A stretch of DNA of 64,000 nucleotides from Meira nashicola (GCA_001600355.1 BCJU01000001.1:3493178-3557177), one strand, 5' to 3'. Shown: positions 22,142 to 32,224, counted from the stretch's first letter. A program made the numbers and translations. The notes: generated by a model not told the origin, from the sequence alone.

Positions 22142-25100
22142 TTAGCCGTCTATAGGGTTTGAATCCGTAAAAATCACATTTTGTACCTTTTTGATCAATT
22201 CTCCCGAAATCCATCCTACATCATCTGAATCGCCACGATAGAGTAGAGCATCTGCGAACGTCAAGACGGAACTTGATCTACTTTTGCTCTTGGTGTTGAT
22301 ATCTGTAGATTCTTCGCTTTCCATAATATCCTTCTTAGAGTTTTGCGTCGCTTGTTCGCTTTTCTGCAGAATCTCATCCGCAATTTCTTTAACGATACTA
22401 TCAAAGCTGGGTATCGCACTCCATTCTAGATTAACCTCACCTAGATCGTCCATTTGCACATGCCGATTTGAGGAATGCAGCGTGAATTCATCTTCAATAT
22501 CAGTCATCTTTTCATCTTTCTTCTTCCTGCTTGATGTTGTCCGACCTGCATCGGAAAACAGAACACGATTAGCAGCTAACAGCCGAATATCAAGCTTGAA
22601 TCGATCCAAAAACGTAAGTTGAACCCATGATGCTGACTTGACGCTCAATTCAGGTGTTTGAATTGATTCCAAACATTCATTAGGATAGCCACAAACTAAT
22701 TTCGCGAGTGGCAAAGTTCTTCTTAATAGCATCAAAAACGAGAGCCAGAAATTTGGCTTTGTTTCATTACCACGATTAAGAGCCTGTTCGAGCGCGAATC
22801 GTAGAATTGAGTGTGGATTCGTTGAGTGAATTTGCCCAGCATCTGCATCGCTTGATTTGATTATATCGAATGTTAATGCAAAAGAACCATTGCGTCTTTT
22901 TGTTGGGTCGTGTATCCATCCAATCTTTGCCATTAGACCCTGTTCATATGTGAAAGTAGCATGCACAAGATCGAATGAATGCAGATGAAAATCAGAAAGA
23001 TGTCCAGGCCCATTTTTATCTTGCTGTCTCAATACCCATAACGTTTTCAATAAATTGAGTACTTTTTCAATTCTTCGCCAAGTCATTAGGAATTGCTCGA
23101 AATACGTTTCAATTTCAGAGATCGAAAATACTAGAATTCCAGCTTTAGTGTCGTAATGAATCTTGTTCCGGCCTTCAACAATATCTGTTCTTGAAACAAT
23201 ACCACTCCTCAGTGAGACCTTTAAAGCCAGCTCTACTCTACTCCGAACAGGGTCATTCCAATTGCGAAGACGCAGGAGAATATTACGCTTGACATAAGAT
23301 CCTTGCAGATTGCCCAATAGCATACGTGCATCTATGCATAGTGATGGCACGATATTGGATACGCTCTCCTCTGAATCTTGCGATTCTGTTTCTTCATTTT
23401 GAGACCAGAAAGACTTCTCTTTCTGCTTTGTCATACCGCCCACATGCACATAGGGCACGCCTCGTAAGCGCAATTGCTCCTCAATTTTGTGATAAGAGAC
23501 AAGAGCAACGCTATAACTATGCAGAATTGCCAAATCGTCTTCTGACATGGAGAGCATATCAATATTGTTGCTAGTGTCATCATCCCTTTTTCGCTTTCCT
23601 AATCTTTCCTTCGATTGTCGACAAGTCTTCAAAACGTGCACCCAATCCAACCTCTCCAAAGAGACGATGCGCATACTCGTGATCATTTCCTCCAAAAACG
23701 TTCCAACACACATTAACGCAACACGGAAACAGTCCTCCGCCACATGGACAACGAGATAGTATGTGGGACATTGCTGCATTGCAATGAATAACAAAGTATT
23801 CGGTGTCGCTTGCAATTGTGCATAATCGATTTGACGAAGTGGCATACGTGTTGAACACTCTAAGCCATTCAAGCTACACTTTTCCTCCAAATCTTCGATC
23901 AGGATTTGGCAGCGTAAACGTTGTAGGATTCCGATTATCGACCTTGGACGCTCATTTATCGCTTTACATGCTTCTCGAACGTAATCTGTGCGTGCAATTC
24001 GAGCAAGGTCGGAGCACGAAAGCGTCTCATCGCGTAAACCTTCCGATATACCTGACACCTCTGCCAGTTGAACTTGTCCAGACATTCTATCTACTGTCAG
24101 TTCTACTGTCAAACGTTCGTTCACATGGATCAAAAGTCCATATTCTTCAATCGGTCCGGCAGCTCTTAAACGTTTCTCAGTCCGCATAGTCCGTCTCAGC
24201 GGACTGGCCTCGATACGAGATTTGAATGCTTCTACTGCAGCCTTTGCATGTATTTGCGTCGCATCGATCAGGATAGCCTCAGCATCCAGGTTGCGGTGAT
24301 CTACCACTATTTCACGTGAATCCAGATAGTCGAGAATGACACCCTTTACGTTCCATTCCACTGAGAGTTGAAGACTGATAGGCTTCTGCATTCGGTCGTC
24401 GCTTTTTTCAAATAAAGATTTGATAACCGCTGATGCACCTTGCCTAGGATCTGACTCGATCACTGATACACAAATCTCAGCACGAGCGATCGGATCCCAA
24501 TCTTCCCTCGTGTTTTCATAGGATGATCGGACATTCTTCCAGTATTGAATATGAAGCGTTCGCATATGGTCGATGAAAACCGTCAGTCTTTGACCCCAGC
24601 TAAGCTTGATCAGTTGTGTCGCTTGCCAATGTAGAATGTCGAGTCGATAATGAAGCGATTGTGATTGGAGAAGATTGTACAAGCGGATGAGAGGTGTATC
24701 CTTTCGCTCTTCGATTCGCACATCTTTCGAGCTGGAAAGCGGTACAATGGCGGCTGCGTTTGCCTCTACATTCTGTACCGCTTCGTCGCCTTCTGTGATT
24801 TGCTCCTGTGCTTCGGTAACAGCTGCAATACTGCGAGGCGCAAGTTCATTATTAGCAAGATCCAAAAGATCCAATCGTTGTTGTCCTTTAAGCTGTCGAG
24901 GAAATTTGTCGGAACCTGCACCTGAAATGTGAAAATCAAATTTAACCCTCAAGCAGAACCATCTATCGTCTTGTGATGATCCCGATAACGTCAAATCCGT
25001 CTCGAAAAGTCCGGAAGCGACAAAGCAAGCACGGCCATCGCTGATCGTATAGGACAACAGAGGAGTGGCTAGGAATTCTTCACAAGCTAGTCGTAGCCTT

Positions 25101-25837
25101 AATACGTCGTCCAGCTCTTTTACCAAAGCAATAGCTTCTTCATTGGTAAATGGCTTGTCTGCGCTCAAAAATGGCTTTACAGTTGGAGGAACAGACTGAG
25201 GACTACCTGAGCTAAGCACTTCGATTGCTGTTTTCAAGTCGTAATTGCGTAATCTTGCATTATTGAGAACGCCTCTTGTGGCCTGAAGTGCATCTAAAGC
25301 GGCCTCAGATTGTGCGATATGGTCATTGATGAATGCAATCAAGTTGCGTGCTACCTGCAATTCAGGAGAGGCTTTTGACCACTGTGTTAGAACAAGTAGC
25401 TTTATCAGCTGTTTTCTTGCCTCATGTGCATCATCGTATATTCGCTTTCGTCTTTCCAGTGGTGATATGGACGGATTTATTTCTACTTGATTTGCGAATA
25501 ATTGCCATGCATAATGTACAATTCTACCTGCGATCGCATGTAATGGCACCAATCCTTCATCTTCTGGTCGAAGTTGAGCATCTAATTCTTCCCTTGTCGG
25601 TATATTATCGTGGGTTGTTTCAATCTTTCTAGATTTTTCCCATGCTCGAGTATATTTGGGCTGAAAGAGGATGTCGTAATTGGTCGAATTGGTTGGATGG
25701 TTGATATTTCCTGTATCATGTACCGTACCATTTACCCCATTTATTGATTTATTTGAACCATTGCTGACATTGCTCATAGGAAGTTTAAAGGGACCATTGA
25801 ATGCTGTCGCTTCTTTTGCCTTTTCGCGACCCGACAT
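22142..25837 (-). CDS. MED14: Mediator subunit 14 (Rgr1)
   Basis: Backbone subunit that links the head, middle and tail modules of Mediator, needed for RNA polymerase II transcription. The 1231-aa single-exon product has the family N-terminal signature: LVPLHAIAGRIVHYAWQLFAN, then RKRIYDDAHEARKQLIKLLVLTQW (about residues 94-160). The rest is large, helical and poorly conserved, as in other Med14 proteins. The start at 25837 precedes a short Asn/Ser-rich leader. Identification rests on the N-terminal block. Confidence 0.92.
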   Translation of the reverse strand: MSGREKAKEATAFNGPFKLPMSNVSNGSNKSINGVNGTVHDTGNINHPTNSTNYDILFQPKYTRAWEKSRKIETTHDNIPTREELDAQLRPEDEGLVPLHAIAGRIVHYAWQLFANQVEINPSISPLERRKRIYDDAHEARKQLIKLLVLTQWSKASPELQVARNLIAFINDHIAQSEAALDALQATRGVLNNARLRNYDLKTAIEVLSSGSPQSVPPTVKPFLSADKPFTNEEAIALVKELDDVLRLRLACEEFLATPLLSYTISDGRACFVASGLFETDLTLSGSSQDDRWFCLRVKFDFHISGAGSDKFPRQLKGQQRLDLLDLANNELAPRSIAAVTEAQEQITEGDEAVQNVEANAAAIVPLSSSKDVRIEERKDTPLIRLYNLLQSQSLHYRLDILHWQATQLIKLSWGQRLTVFIDHMRTLHIQYWKNVRSSYENTREDWDPIARAEICVSVIESDPRQGASAVIKSLFEKSDDRMQKPISLQLSVEWNVKGVILDYLDSREIVVDHRNLDAEAILIDATQIHAKAAVEAFKSRIEASPLRRTMRTEKRLRAAGPIEEYGLLIHVNERLTVELTVDRMSGQVQLAEVSGISEGLRDETLSCSDLARIARTDYVREACKAINERPRSIIGILQRLRCQILIEDLEEKCSLNGLECSTRMPLRQIDYAQLQATPNTLLFIAMQQCPTYYLVVHVAEDCFRVALMCVGTFLEEMITSMRIVSLERLDWVHVLKTCRQSKERLGKRKRDDDTSNNIDMLSMSEDDLAILHSYSVALVSYHKIEEQLRLRGVPYVHVGGMTKQKEKSFWSQNEETESQDSEESVSNIVPSLCIDARMLLGNLQGSYVKRNILLRLRNWNDPVRSRVELALKVSLRSGIVSRTDIVEGRNKIHYDTKAGILVFSISEIETYFEQFLMTWRRIEKVLNLLKTLWVLRQQDKNGPGHLSDFHLHSFDLVHATFTYEQGLMAKIGWIHDPTKRRNGSFALTFDIIKSSDADAGQIHSTNPHSILRFALEQALNRGNETKPNFWLSFLMLLRRTLPLAKLVCGYPNECLESIQTPELSVKSASWVQLTFLDRFKLDIRLLAANRVLFSDAGRTTSSRKKKDEKMTDIEDEFTLHSSNRHVQMDDLGEVNLEWSAIPSFDSIVKEIADEILQKSEQATQNSKKDIMESEESTDINTKSKSRSSSVLTFADALLYRGDSDDVGWISGELIKKVQNVIFTDSNPIDG

Positions 25838-26144
25838 TATGTTCCCTACCTACTAACCATTAATCATTCTCAAGAAGATGGAAGAATTTCTTAAAGCAAG
25901 AAAAATCCAAACGGAGATCAATTTTAGAGTCCGAGTGCGTTGCTTTGCACGCATACACGCACAGAAGGATTAGGGCCGTGCAAAAGAGTAGGCCCATTCT
26001 AAGCTGCTAAGAATGGCGTAGTGCACACACGCCGTTTGCCTGTTACGGTTTGGCACAATAATTATTATTTTTTTTTTACTGTAAAGAGCAAATCTTCTTT
26101 TCCCCGGTCACATTCCCATAGACTATACCGATCCTCTATCCGAC
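25838..26144. other. divergent promoter region MED14 / mitoribosomal protein
   Basis: About 305 bp between divergent starts; contains a run of nine or more T residues near 26068 and repeated CACGCA-type words. No gene seen. Confidence 0.5.
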
Positions 26145-26621
26145 ATGAGAAAGGCTAGCAATATCTCAAAAGTTCTAACTGATCTGACAAGGAATCATGG
26201 AGCACAACGTTTATCGCCTGCTTTGCGAAGAATAGAAATCGAATCGATACCCACTACCGGAGCTCATACCTCTCACAGGGTATTTGTCAAGAAAATTTTG
26301 CCAAGAATAAAGTTTAACAATCAAGCTTTGGAGATTGATGTACGATGGATAGAGGGTATATCGGAAAAGAGTAAAAAGTCATCAAGAGGAGAATCATCCG
26401 AATCGAACGAAGGAGGACAAGAAACAAAAGAATCTACAGAAACATCCACTTCAACTCAATCATCAAAGATGCCAGTCAGAGCAACATTACTCTTTGACGG
26501 TTTACCAACACGTGAGATCAATCTACGTAAAGATGTCAATGCCAACGAAATAACCAACGAAATCTTTCAAGTGATCAGAGAGATGACTGGTGCACCAGAG
26601 CCTATCTCACCTTCTAGTTAG
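26145..26621 (+). CDS. mitochondrial ribosomal protein, L51/S25/CI-B8 domain (Mrp49/mL61-like)
   Basis: Protein of 158 aa with the thioredoxin-like L51/S25/CI-B8 fold found in small mitoribosomal proteins. Evidence is the basic N-terminus suited to mitochondrial import (RKASNISKVLTDLTRNHGAQRLSPALRRIEI), the family core FVKKILPRIKFNNQALEIDV at about residues 47-66, and a C-terminal strand-helix that closes the domain (MPVRATLLFDG...EINLRKDVNANEIT). A Ser/Glu-rich insert of about 35 residues splits the domain. The closest family member I can suggest is yeast Mrp49 (mL61), but mS25 is possible. Confidence 0.72.
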   Translation: MRKASNISKVLTDLTRNHGAQRLSPALRRIEIESIPTTGAHTSHRVFVKKILPRIKFNNQALEIDVRWIEGISEKSKKSSRGESSESNEGGQETKESTETSTSTQSSKMPVRATLLFDGLPTREINLRKDVNANEITNEIFQVIREMTGAPEPISPSS

Positions 26622-27496
26622 GTCGTCAGACCGGCACCTCTAAACATGTAACATATGTATGTAGATTCAATAGTCAGAATATCAACGAAAAAGTCTGCTA
26701 AATTAACATTGTACTGCTAAATCATTCCTTGTAGTCTACATCGAACCCTTCTCGTTCTCTTACACAAAAAAAAAGTGATTCACATGTATTTTCGCACCAA
26801 AAAGAGAAATGGCATTGCGTCTGTGTTTGAAATTCAAGTATGCACCAATGATAAAGCAGGGACGCGATAAATATCTCGCGGCAAAATATCGGTTGAATTA
26901 CAGTATCTTTAAAACGCTTAAACATATGTATGTGCGTGCATTGATTCGCATCAATTCAACCGAGATAGATAATAAGTGTTGGAGACACATACACTCCTCC
27001 ATCGGTACCACCATCTTTTTTTCTCCTGGAGAAAAAGTACGACTGTCGTGCTTTTTTCTTATTCAATTAGAAGTACAAGTAAAGAATCCGATCCACATTC
27101 GCCATCCATTGATCGGCAAAGACGATACACACAAGCATACATCCATTTTAATGATTGCACATTCTCGCCTATAGACATTGCCTTTTCTTTACGACCTCAT
27201 TACCTTTTCGATAATCTTGAAAACACTCAAAAGGCTTTGCCATACGGATAACTCCTTGATCAGGTTCGCTTTTTCGAATATTGAACACAGTACAGAGTCT
27301 GAACTCGTTTCAAAGTCGACCCTCCGCACTTTATCACAAAAATATTCATAGCTCTGCGGGATGAAGCAATAGGTATTTTTCGACTTCTATATCTTTGAGC
27401 GGCTTTCACCACTCTTTCCGGTTTGCCCGCTTTTATGCGTAAAATTTACGTCATTACAACTTACGCTTAATTCAAATCCAGCACATCTTTTCGAAC
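26622..27496. other. intergenic region upstream of SNF4
   Basis: About 875 bp, the longest gap in the window. Several frames of 60-120 codons occur on both strands but none shows a domain, signal peptide or splice pattern. It probably includes a long SNF4 promoter and leader. Confidence 0.5.
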
Positions 27497-29848
27497 ATGG
27501 ATCCTATTGCGCCACATCAAGTTGAGCACGGAACACATTCGGGAGAGAATTCTGGAGGTAATGCTCGCGATCCGGCCAATTTATCAGCTTCGACTTATAG
27601 TATGAACGCAAAAATCGTTCCCAGCAATAGCGAGCAAAAGCCAACTTTATCATCTCGTCAAGGGTTAATGTCTTCTTCACATATGTCTCCGGCTGCAATG
27701 GGCATGGGAAGCGCTATGCGTGAGCGGGAGCATAGTGTTGGCGCTTGGTCAGCATCAAGTGTGGGAACAGGCGATAGCCGTGGTGGACCATCACCTTCTA
27801 TTGCAAGGAATGCCTCGAGAAGGAAAGGCAAAGCAGGTGTTGCAGGACGTTCGGGTTTGTCTGGACCTTCAGCAAGAAGGAAGAAGGACAAACACTCTCT
27901 AGCTTTACGAAGCATTCGGGAATTCTTAAAAGGTAGAAGCTGCTATGATTGTTTACCCGTCAGTTTCCGTCTTGTGGTCTTGGATACAAAATTGGTTGTA
28001 AAACCTGCTCTGGATATAATGTGGCAAGCTGGTATCGTTTCGGCACCTCTTTGGCAATCATCAACAGAGCCTAGCACATCTGAAAAAGCTGAATCTGTTG
28101 CACCATCACAAAGTGAATCGATAGAACCTGGTAGCGCAATTTCTCCGAGCTCGCACTTCCCAAGTCAAGGTGAAAGTATGACATCTTCTAGATTGGCTGC
28201 CTCGCCTTCCCCATCGCCTTTCAGAAGAGAGTCTACTTCAAATCCATCTATGCACAAAACAGGCTTTGCTGGTATGTTTACGGTTAACGATATCATACAT
28301 CTTATTCAATACTATTATCAAAACTCAAGCTACGACAACGCGTCCCAAGATGTGGAACGGTTTCGGTTGGAAATGTTACGAGAGATTGAACAGTCATTAG
28401 ATGTTCCACCTCCTCCGCTATTATCAATTGATCCCATGAGATCGATATTTGAAGCATGTCAATTATTGATGAAGACACATGCGAGGAGATTACCGCTTCT
28501 TGATCACGATGAACAAACAGAAATGGATGTGGTGGTAAGCGTGTTGACACAATATCGTGTGCTGAAGTTCATTGCGATGAATTGCCGCGAAACGGCGGGA
28601 TTGAACAGAAGTATCAAATCTCTGGGAATAGGCACATATATTGCATCTTTGCGAACGGGTATGACACGCTCAATGACAACGTTTTCAGCTGTTTCATCTT
28701 CTCGGAGGAGCAGCAATGCAGCTAATAGCGTGCTATCGCCTGGGCCCACATCGGAAGCGGGAGCATCTGAATTTCAAAGATCACAAGAGCCAAGTCCAGC
28801 TCCAGTCGAATCTGCATCGAGAAGAAGCAGTCATTCAGAAGCGCTTGAACCATTGGCGACGGCGACTTTGGACACAACGGTGTTTGATGTCGTACATGTC
28901 TTTAGCGAGAAAGGTATAAGTGGAATACCCATCTTGGATGAAGATGGATATGTGGTGGATCTGTATGAAACAGTTGATGTGATTGATTTGGTACGAACGA
29001 ACGCATATCAATCGCTTGACTTAACAATTCGTCAGGCACTCAGTCGAAGATCGAAAGAATTTCAAGGAGTTATAACTTGCTCTCCTGATGATTCCTTAGC
29101 CACAATTTTTGCACTTTTGAGAAGCAGAAGGGTACACAGAATATTAATTCTCGAATCTGAAGTAGATGCTACTGCTGTTCAATCTGGTCCTTCTGGTGCC
29201 ATTGCGATTGAGAGCGAGAAGGCGATTCATGCTGCAATCGCAAGCGATATTGGAGCAGTTGGTGACGTTCGATCAGACGCAGATGCACGACGAACTACAA
29301 CATCTTCAAAAGACGATAAAACGAGTGAGGAGAATAATGCAATCTTTAACGATATGCCTCGAAGAAATCGTGGAAAGTTAGTAGGCATTCTTTGTTTGAG
29401 TGATATTATGCGATATATTATAGGTGCAAATGGGCAATCTTCTCAACCTCTCTCTCATGCACCTAGTATGCGTACTTCTCGTGTTGGAGGAACAGCAACA
29501 AATGCAACGGCAAGTACGACTAGCAGTAGCGTTGATCAAACTGAATTTACCCGTCCTGGACAAGGTTTAGGAGAAGGTGGCTTTAGTGCTTTAGACGCAT
29601 CATTACCGTCAAACGTGGATACTTTATCCAATTCTGCCATAGATTCGGCAACTGGAATATCAACACAGCCACCGGCGTCTCGATTTGATCCGAACGATAT
29701 GCCACCTACGATTGAAGAACATCCCGTTGGGGAACAAAGTACTCCGCCACCACCGATACCCGCTTCATTACACGAAGATCAAACGCCAACGCAAGAGAAA
29801 TCTGCTGATTCGGCTGTCTCTGGATCGTTCACTACAGAGAGTCAATGA
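27497..29848 (+). CDS. SNF4: AMPK gamma subunit (Snf4), long form
   Basis: Regulatory gamma subunit of the SNF1/AMPK kinase, which senses adenine nucleotides and controls carbon-source responses. The 783-aa product holds four CBS motifs. CBS1 starts at about 133 (REFLKGRSCYDCLPVSFRLV) and resumes after an insert with GFAGMFTVNDIIHLIQYYY at about 256. CBS2 is at about 304-360, CBS3 at about 451-500 (GISGIPILDEDGYVVDLYE), and CBS4 at about 508-643, broken by a second insert. It is more than twice the length of yeast Snf4 (322 aa): the extra length is a Ser-rich N-terminus, three low-complexity inserts inside or between CBS motifs, and a disordered tail. Such inserts are common in basidiomycete SNF4 as I recall, but unverified here. 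Confidence 0.9.
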   Translation: MDPIAPHQVEHGTHSGENSGGNARDPANLSASTYSMNAKIVPSNSEQKPTLSSRQGLMSSSHMSPAAMGMGSAMREREHSVGAWSASSVGTGDSRGGPSPSIARNASRRKGKAGVAGRSGLSGPSARRKKDKHSLALRSIREFLKGRSCYDCLPVSFRLVVLDTKLVVKPALDIMWQAGIVSAPLWQSSTEPSTSEKAESVAPSQSESIEPGSAISPSSHFPSQGESMTSSRLAASPSPSPFRRESTSNPSMHKTGFAGMFTVNDIIHLIQYYYQNSSYDNASQDVERFRLEMLREIEQSLDVPPPPLLSIDPMRSIFEACQLLMKTHARRLPLLDHDEQTEMDVVVSVLTQYRVLKFIAMNCRETAGLNRSIKSLGIGTYIASLRTGMTRSMTTFSAVSSSRRSSNAANSVLSPGPTSEAGASEFQRSQEPSPAPVESASRRSSHSEALEPLATATLDTTVFDVVHVFSEKGISGIPILDEDGYVVDLYETVDVIDLVRTNAYQSLDLTIRQALSRRSKEFQGVITCSPDDSLATIFALLRSRRVHRILILESEVDATAVQSGPSGAIAIESEKAIHAAIASDIGAVGDVRSDADARRTTTSSKDDKTSEENNAIFNDMPRRNRGKLVGILCLSDIMRYIIGANGQSSQPLSHAPSMRTSRVGGTATNATASTTSSSVDQTEFTRPGQGLGEGGFSALDASLPSNVDTLSNSAIDSATGISTQPPASRFDPNDMPPTIEEHPVGEQSTPPPPIPASLHEDQTPTQEKSADSAVSGSFTTESQ

Positions 29849-30225
29849 ATTTTACTGTACAAACAAGAACTTTGATTTAGAAAGGAGGTACACAATTAAG
29901 CTTCATCTCTACACTTCTTTATTGACATACATGCTTTATACACATTTGCTGATATGCCTCAGATAGAATGAATGGATGAACTGGCTAAAATGAGAATGGA
30001 TTGAGGAATTAATATTAAATATAGATAAGAAACGATACGATATCAACTACAATGTAGAGATGCACGATTAAAAGTTGATTCCTATTTGCATTTTCTAAAA
30101 TGAAGTCATATGCAATCGGGGCTACTCTATTGAACAGGCGATGAATGCTTTACAATAGCTCAAAATTTGCTTTTTGGTACTTTTTCTTTTGTTTCTTTCC
30201 TTCACTCGCAGCTTTCAATAAAAAG
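29849..30225. other. intergenic region upstream of ESP1
   Basis: About 375 bp between SNF4 and ESP1. It contains CGGGGC at 30117-30122. No gene is supported. Confidence 0.5.
30117..30122. promoter_or_regulatory. CGGGGC element upstream of ESP1
   Basis: Exact CGGGGC, 104 bp upstream of the ATG at 30226. This spacing matches the sister genes and favours 30226 over the in-frame ATG at 30145 as the start. Confidence 0.5.
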
Positions 30226-30747
30226 ATGTCGTGGGGACTTTTGTTAGTTTTGGTTTCTTTGGTTGGAGTTAAAACCACAAAACAATCATCAGGGCAATTT
30301 ATGATTAAGCGTGGAATTGAAAAAAGTGCAAAACAGCCTTCAAATGTTGTAGGGTATAGCTTTGACTTAAACAAGACTCCTCCAAGAGAATCGAATGAGG
30401 AAATAAAACCTCTATCAATCAAAAAAGGTTCAAACCAAAAGAAGATAAAAGGATCAACAAAAGGAAAGCCAGGAAGACCAAAGAAGTATGCTTCAGAAGA
30501 AGCAAGGAAGATTGCAAATATTGAAAATAGAAAAAATTATCGAAAACAATTTACTAAGAAAGGTATCGAAGAAGCAAAAAAAGTTTTACAGGGTGAAGAA
30601 TTGAATAAATTTTTATTAAAAGCAGAAAATTATAAAGAGCAAGCTAGAGAACGACAAAGACGTTTAAAGAACATTAGAACTTTCAAAAGAACGGCAGATG
30701 AAAGTCAAAGGGTTGCACAGAGAGCGTTAGGTTTCATGAAAAGATGA
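30226..30747 (+). CDS. secreted basic protein ESP1 with DLNxxP motif
   Basis: First member of the ESP family; function not established. The 173-aa product has a signal peptide (SWGLLLVLVSLVGV), a Kex2-type KR at residues 28-29, and a plant-type EAR motif DLNKTPP at 47-53. An AT-hook-like KGKPGRPKKY follows, then a Lys/Arg-rich helical region containing LQGEELNKFLLKAENYK. It lacks the ANxAALxQ tail of ESP4-10 and has no intron. In plants DLNxxP motifs recruit TOPLESS corepressors, so a host-nuclear repressor role is a reasonable hypothesis. An ATG at 30145 would add 27 residues, but that stretch is pyrimidine-rich at DNA level and looks like leader. Confidence 0.7.
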   Translation: MSWGLLLVLVSLVGVKTTKQSSGQFMIKRGIEKSAKQPSNVVGYSFDLNKTPPRESNEEIKPLSIKKGSNQKKIKGSTKGKPGRPKKYASEEARKIANIENRKNYRKQFTKKGIEEAKKVLQGEELNKFLLKAENYKEQARERQRRLKNIRTFKRTADESQRVAQRALGFMKR

Positions 30748-30840
30748 AACAAGGTGACCAATAGAGTTCTGAGTATAAACTTTTTCTAATTTTTGATATG
30801 TGAAATCTATACGAATCACAAAACAGCATAGCCTTTTTCT

Positions 30841-30846
30841 CGGGGA
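30841..30846. promoter_or_regulatory. CGGGGA element upstream of ESP2
   Basis: CGGGGA directly followed by an AT-alternating TATA-like run (30846-30863), 97 bp upstream of the ESP2 start. Confidence 0.4.
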
Positions 30847-30942
30847 TAAATATATATATATAAACAAAGAACGCTTAAAGGATGTAACCTCATATTAAAT
30901 AGCTTTCATTCACTCTTCTATGTTATTCACATTAACTACAAG

Positions 30943-31497
30943 ATGCGATTAATTTATTTGTTTATATTTATGTCGCTTTTGAAGGTTTTCATTGCAGCTT
31001 TGCTACTGACATCAAGACAAGAAAGACATGAAAGACTAAACAAACAATCCACACTAGTCAAACGAGGAGAAGGAGAACATAATACTCAAGAAAAACCATT
31101 ACCGGATTTGAATTCCTCTCCTCCTGTTTCACCGGTGGAAAACGTAGAAGAAGGTACTAGAACCCCATCTTTATTGGAAGACCAATCTAAGTCCAAATCA
31201 AGAGGAGGATTAAATAAAAAATATGAGGGACAAAGAAAATTAGCAAGATCATACTCAAAAGAAGGTATAAAGAAAGCAAAAGCTACTTTACAAGGAGAGG
31301 AATTGAATAACTTTTTGATTAGAGCTAATAGATTTAGAATTGAAAGGAATAAATTTGAAAAACGTTATCGTAAAGAAATGGCAAATCGATTTCTTACAGG
31401 CACACAAACAATTCAAGATGAAACAAGACGTGAAAAAGCAAGACAAAGAGCTCGTAAATCAAACGAAAAACGAAAAAGAATGTCAAAAAAAGAATGA
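30943..31497 (+). CDS. secreted basic protein ESP2 with DLNxxP motif
   Basis: ESP family, 184 aa, intronless. Signal peptide with core LIYLFIFMSLLKVFIAALLL, Kex2-type KR at residues 40-41, EAR motif DLNSSPP at 55-61 in a Pro/Ser-rich setting. Then comes a Gly/Lys patch (SRGGLNKKY) at the place where ESP1 has its AT-hook-like segment. The basic helical part contains LQGEELNNFLIRANRFR, closely matching ESP1, followed by RYRKEMANRFLTGTQTIQD, which carries the family GxxTxxD core. The C-terminus is strongly basic. It lies 195 bp after ESP1 on the same strand. Confidence 0.72.
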   Translation: MRLIYLFIFMSLLKVFIAALLLTSRQERHERLNKQSTLVKRGEGEHNTQEKPLPDLNSSPPVSPVENVEEGTRTPSLLEDQSKSKSRGGLNKKYEGQRKLARSYSKEGIKKAKATLQGEELNNFLIRANRFRIERNKFEKRYRKEMANRFLTGTQTIQDETRREKARQRARKSNEKRKRMSKKE

Positions 31498-31541
31498 TTC
31501 CAATCAATTGTGTATTGAAGCAAGAACACGCAACTATCGTT

Positions 31542-31547
31542 CGGGGC
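31542..31547. promoter_or_regulatory. CGGGGC element upstream of ESP3
   Basis: Exact CGGGGC, 99 bp upstream of the ESP3 start. Confidence 0.5.
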
Positions 31548-31645
31548 GAGTGGTATAGTTGGTAGAAAAACTTTTATTTCCTCTGTGTAAGTGTATTTAA
31601 ATCGAATTAAGTTCTTTATCTTTACCCTCTTCTGATTCTGTAAAA

Positions 31646-32224
31646 ATGACTCTCATGATTAATTTTACCATCTTCTTAAGCGTATTTGCTACTTACTCTA
31701 GCTTCTGTATGGTACAGAAAGGAAATTCTTGGGATATTAGTATTCTTGACACGTCTAATTTACAAGACAATAACAACGTTGAAAGGCTTTCCAATTCTCC
31801 AGGTTTAGGTATTGACTTGAATCATAGCCCACCTCCAAGTCCACCAATAGTCCAAGAAGCTCAACAACAACCAAAAAGAAAGGGAGGAAGAAAGCCAAAA
31901 TACACGACAGAAGAACGAAAGCGAAAAGAAAAAGAAAGACTCTTTGAAAGAGCTAGAAAATATAATAATAAAGCTATTTTACATGCTAAAAATACAATGA
32001 AAGGAGAACAATTAAAGGAATACTTAGAAAAAGCTTACAAAGATCGTATCCAAAAAAGAGAAAGGGATATAAAATTAAGGGAAAAACTTGCTCAAAGATT
32101 CTTAGACGGTACACAAACATCTAGAGATGTTAGAAGTAGACTTTTAGCTGTAGAGAGAGCAAAAAAATATCCTGAAAGAAAGCAAAACAATATCAACAAA
32201 CACTTATCACAGATACACCAATAA
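31646..32224 (+). CDS. secreted basic protein ESP3 with DLNxxP motif
   Basis: ESP family, 192 aa, intronless. Signal peptide with core INFTIFLSVFATYSSFC. EAR motif DLNHSPP at residues 57-63, followed by a Pro/Ser run. A basic AT-hook-like segment KRKGGRKPKY follows, then MKGEQLKEYLEKAYKDR (the LxGEEL block of ESP1 and ESP2) and AQRFLDGTQTSRD with the GxxTxxD core. Unlike most members it has no KR before the EAR motif. Its 3' end faces the DUF89 gene, 44 bp away. Confidence 0.72.
   Translation: MTLMINFTIFLSVFATYSSFCMVQKGNSWDISILDTSNLQDNNNVERLSNSPGLGIDLNHSPPPSPPIVQEAQQQPKRKGGRKPKYTTEERKRKEKERLFERARKYNNKAILHAKNTMKGEQLKEYLEKAYKDRIQKRERDIKLREKLAQRFLDGTQTSRDVRSRLLAVERAKKYPERKQNNINKHLSQIHQ

Noticed and set aside
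26809..27251. Possible small genes in the gap before SNF4 (121- and 91-codon frames)
   Set aside because: Overlapping frames without domains, signal peptides or splice sites; read as long SNF4 upstream sequence.
30145..30225. Longer ESP1 start with an extra hydrophobic leader
   Set aside because: It would place the start only 23 bp after the CGGGGC element, against 60-131 bp elsewhere, and the stretch is pyrimidine-rich. The ATG at 30226 already gives a complete signal peptide.
31538..31610. tRNA-like stretch (GTGGTATAGTTGGTAG resembles an A box)
   Set aside because: No matching B box (GGTTCGANTCC), no acceptor-stem pairing and no plausible anticodon arm; it lies in the ESP3 promoter.
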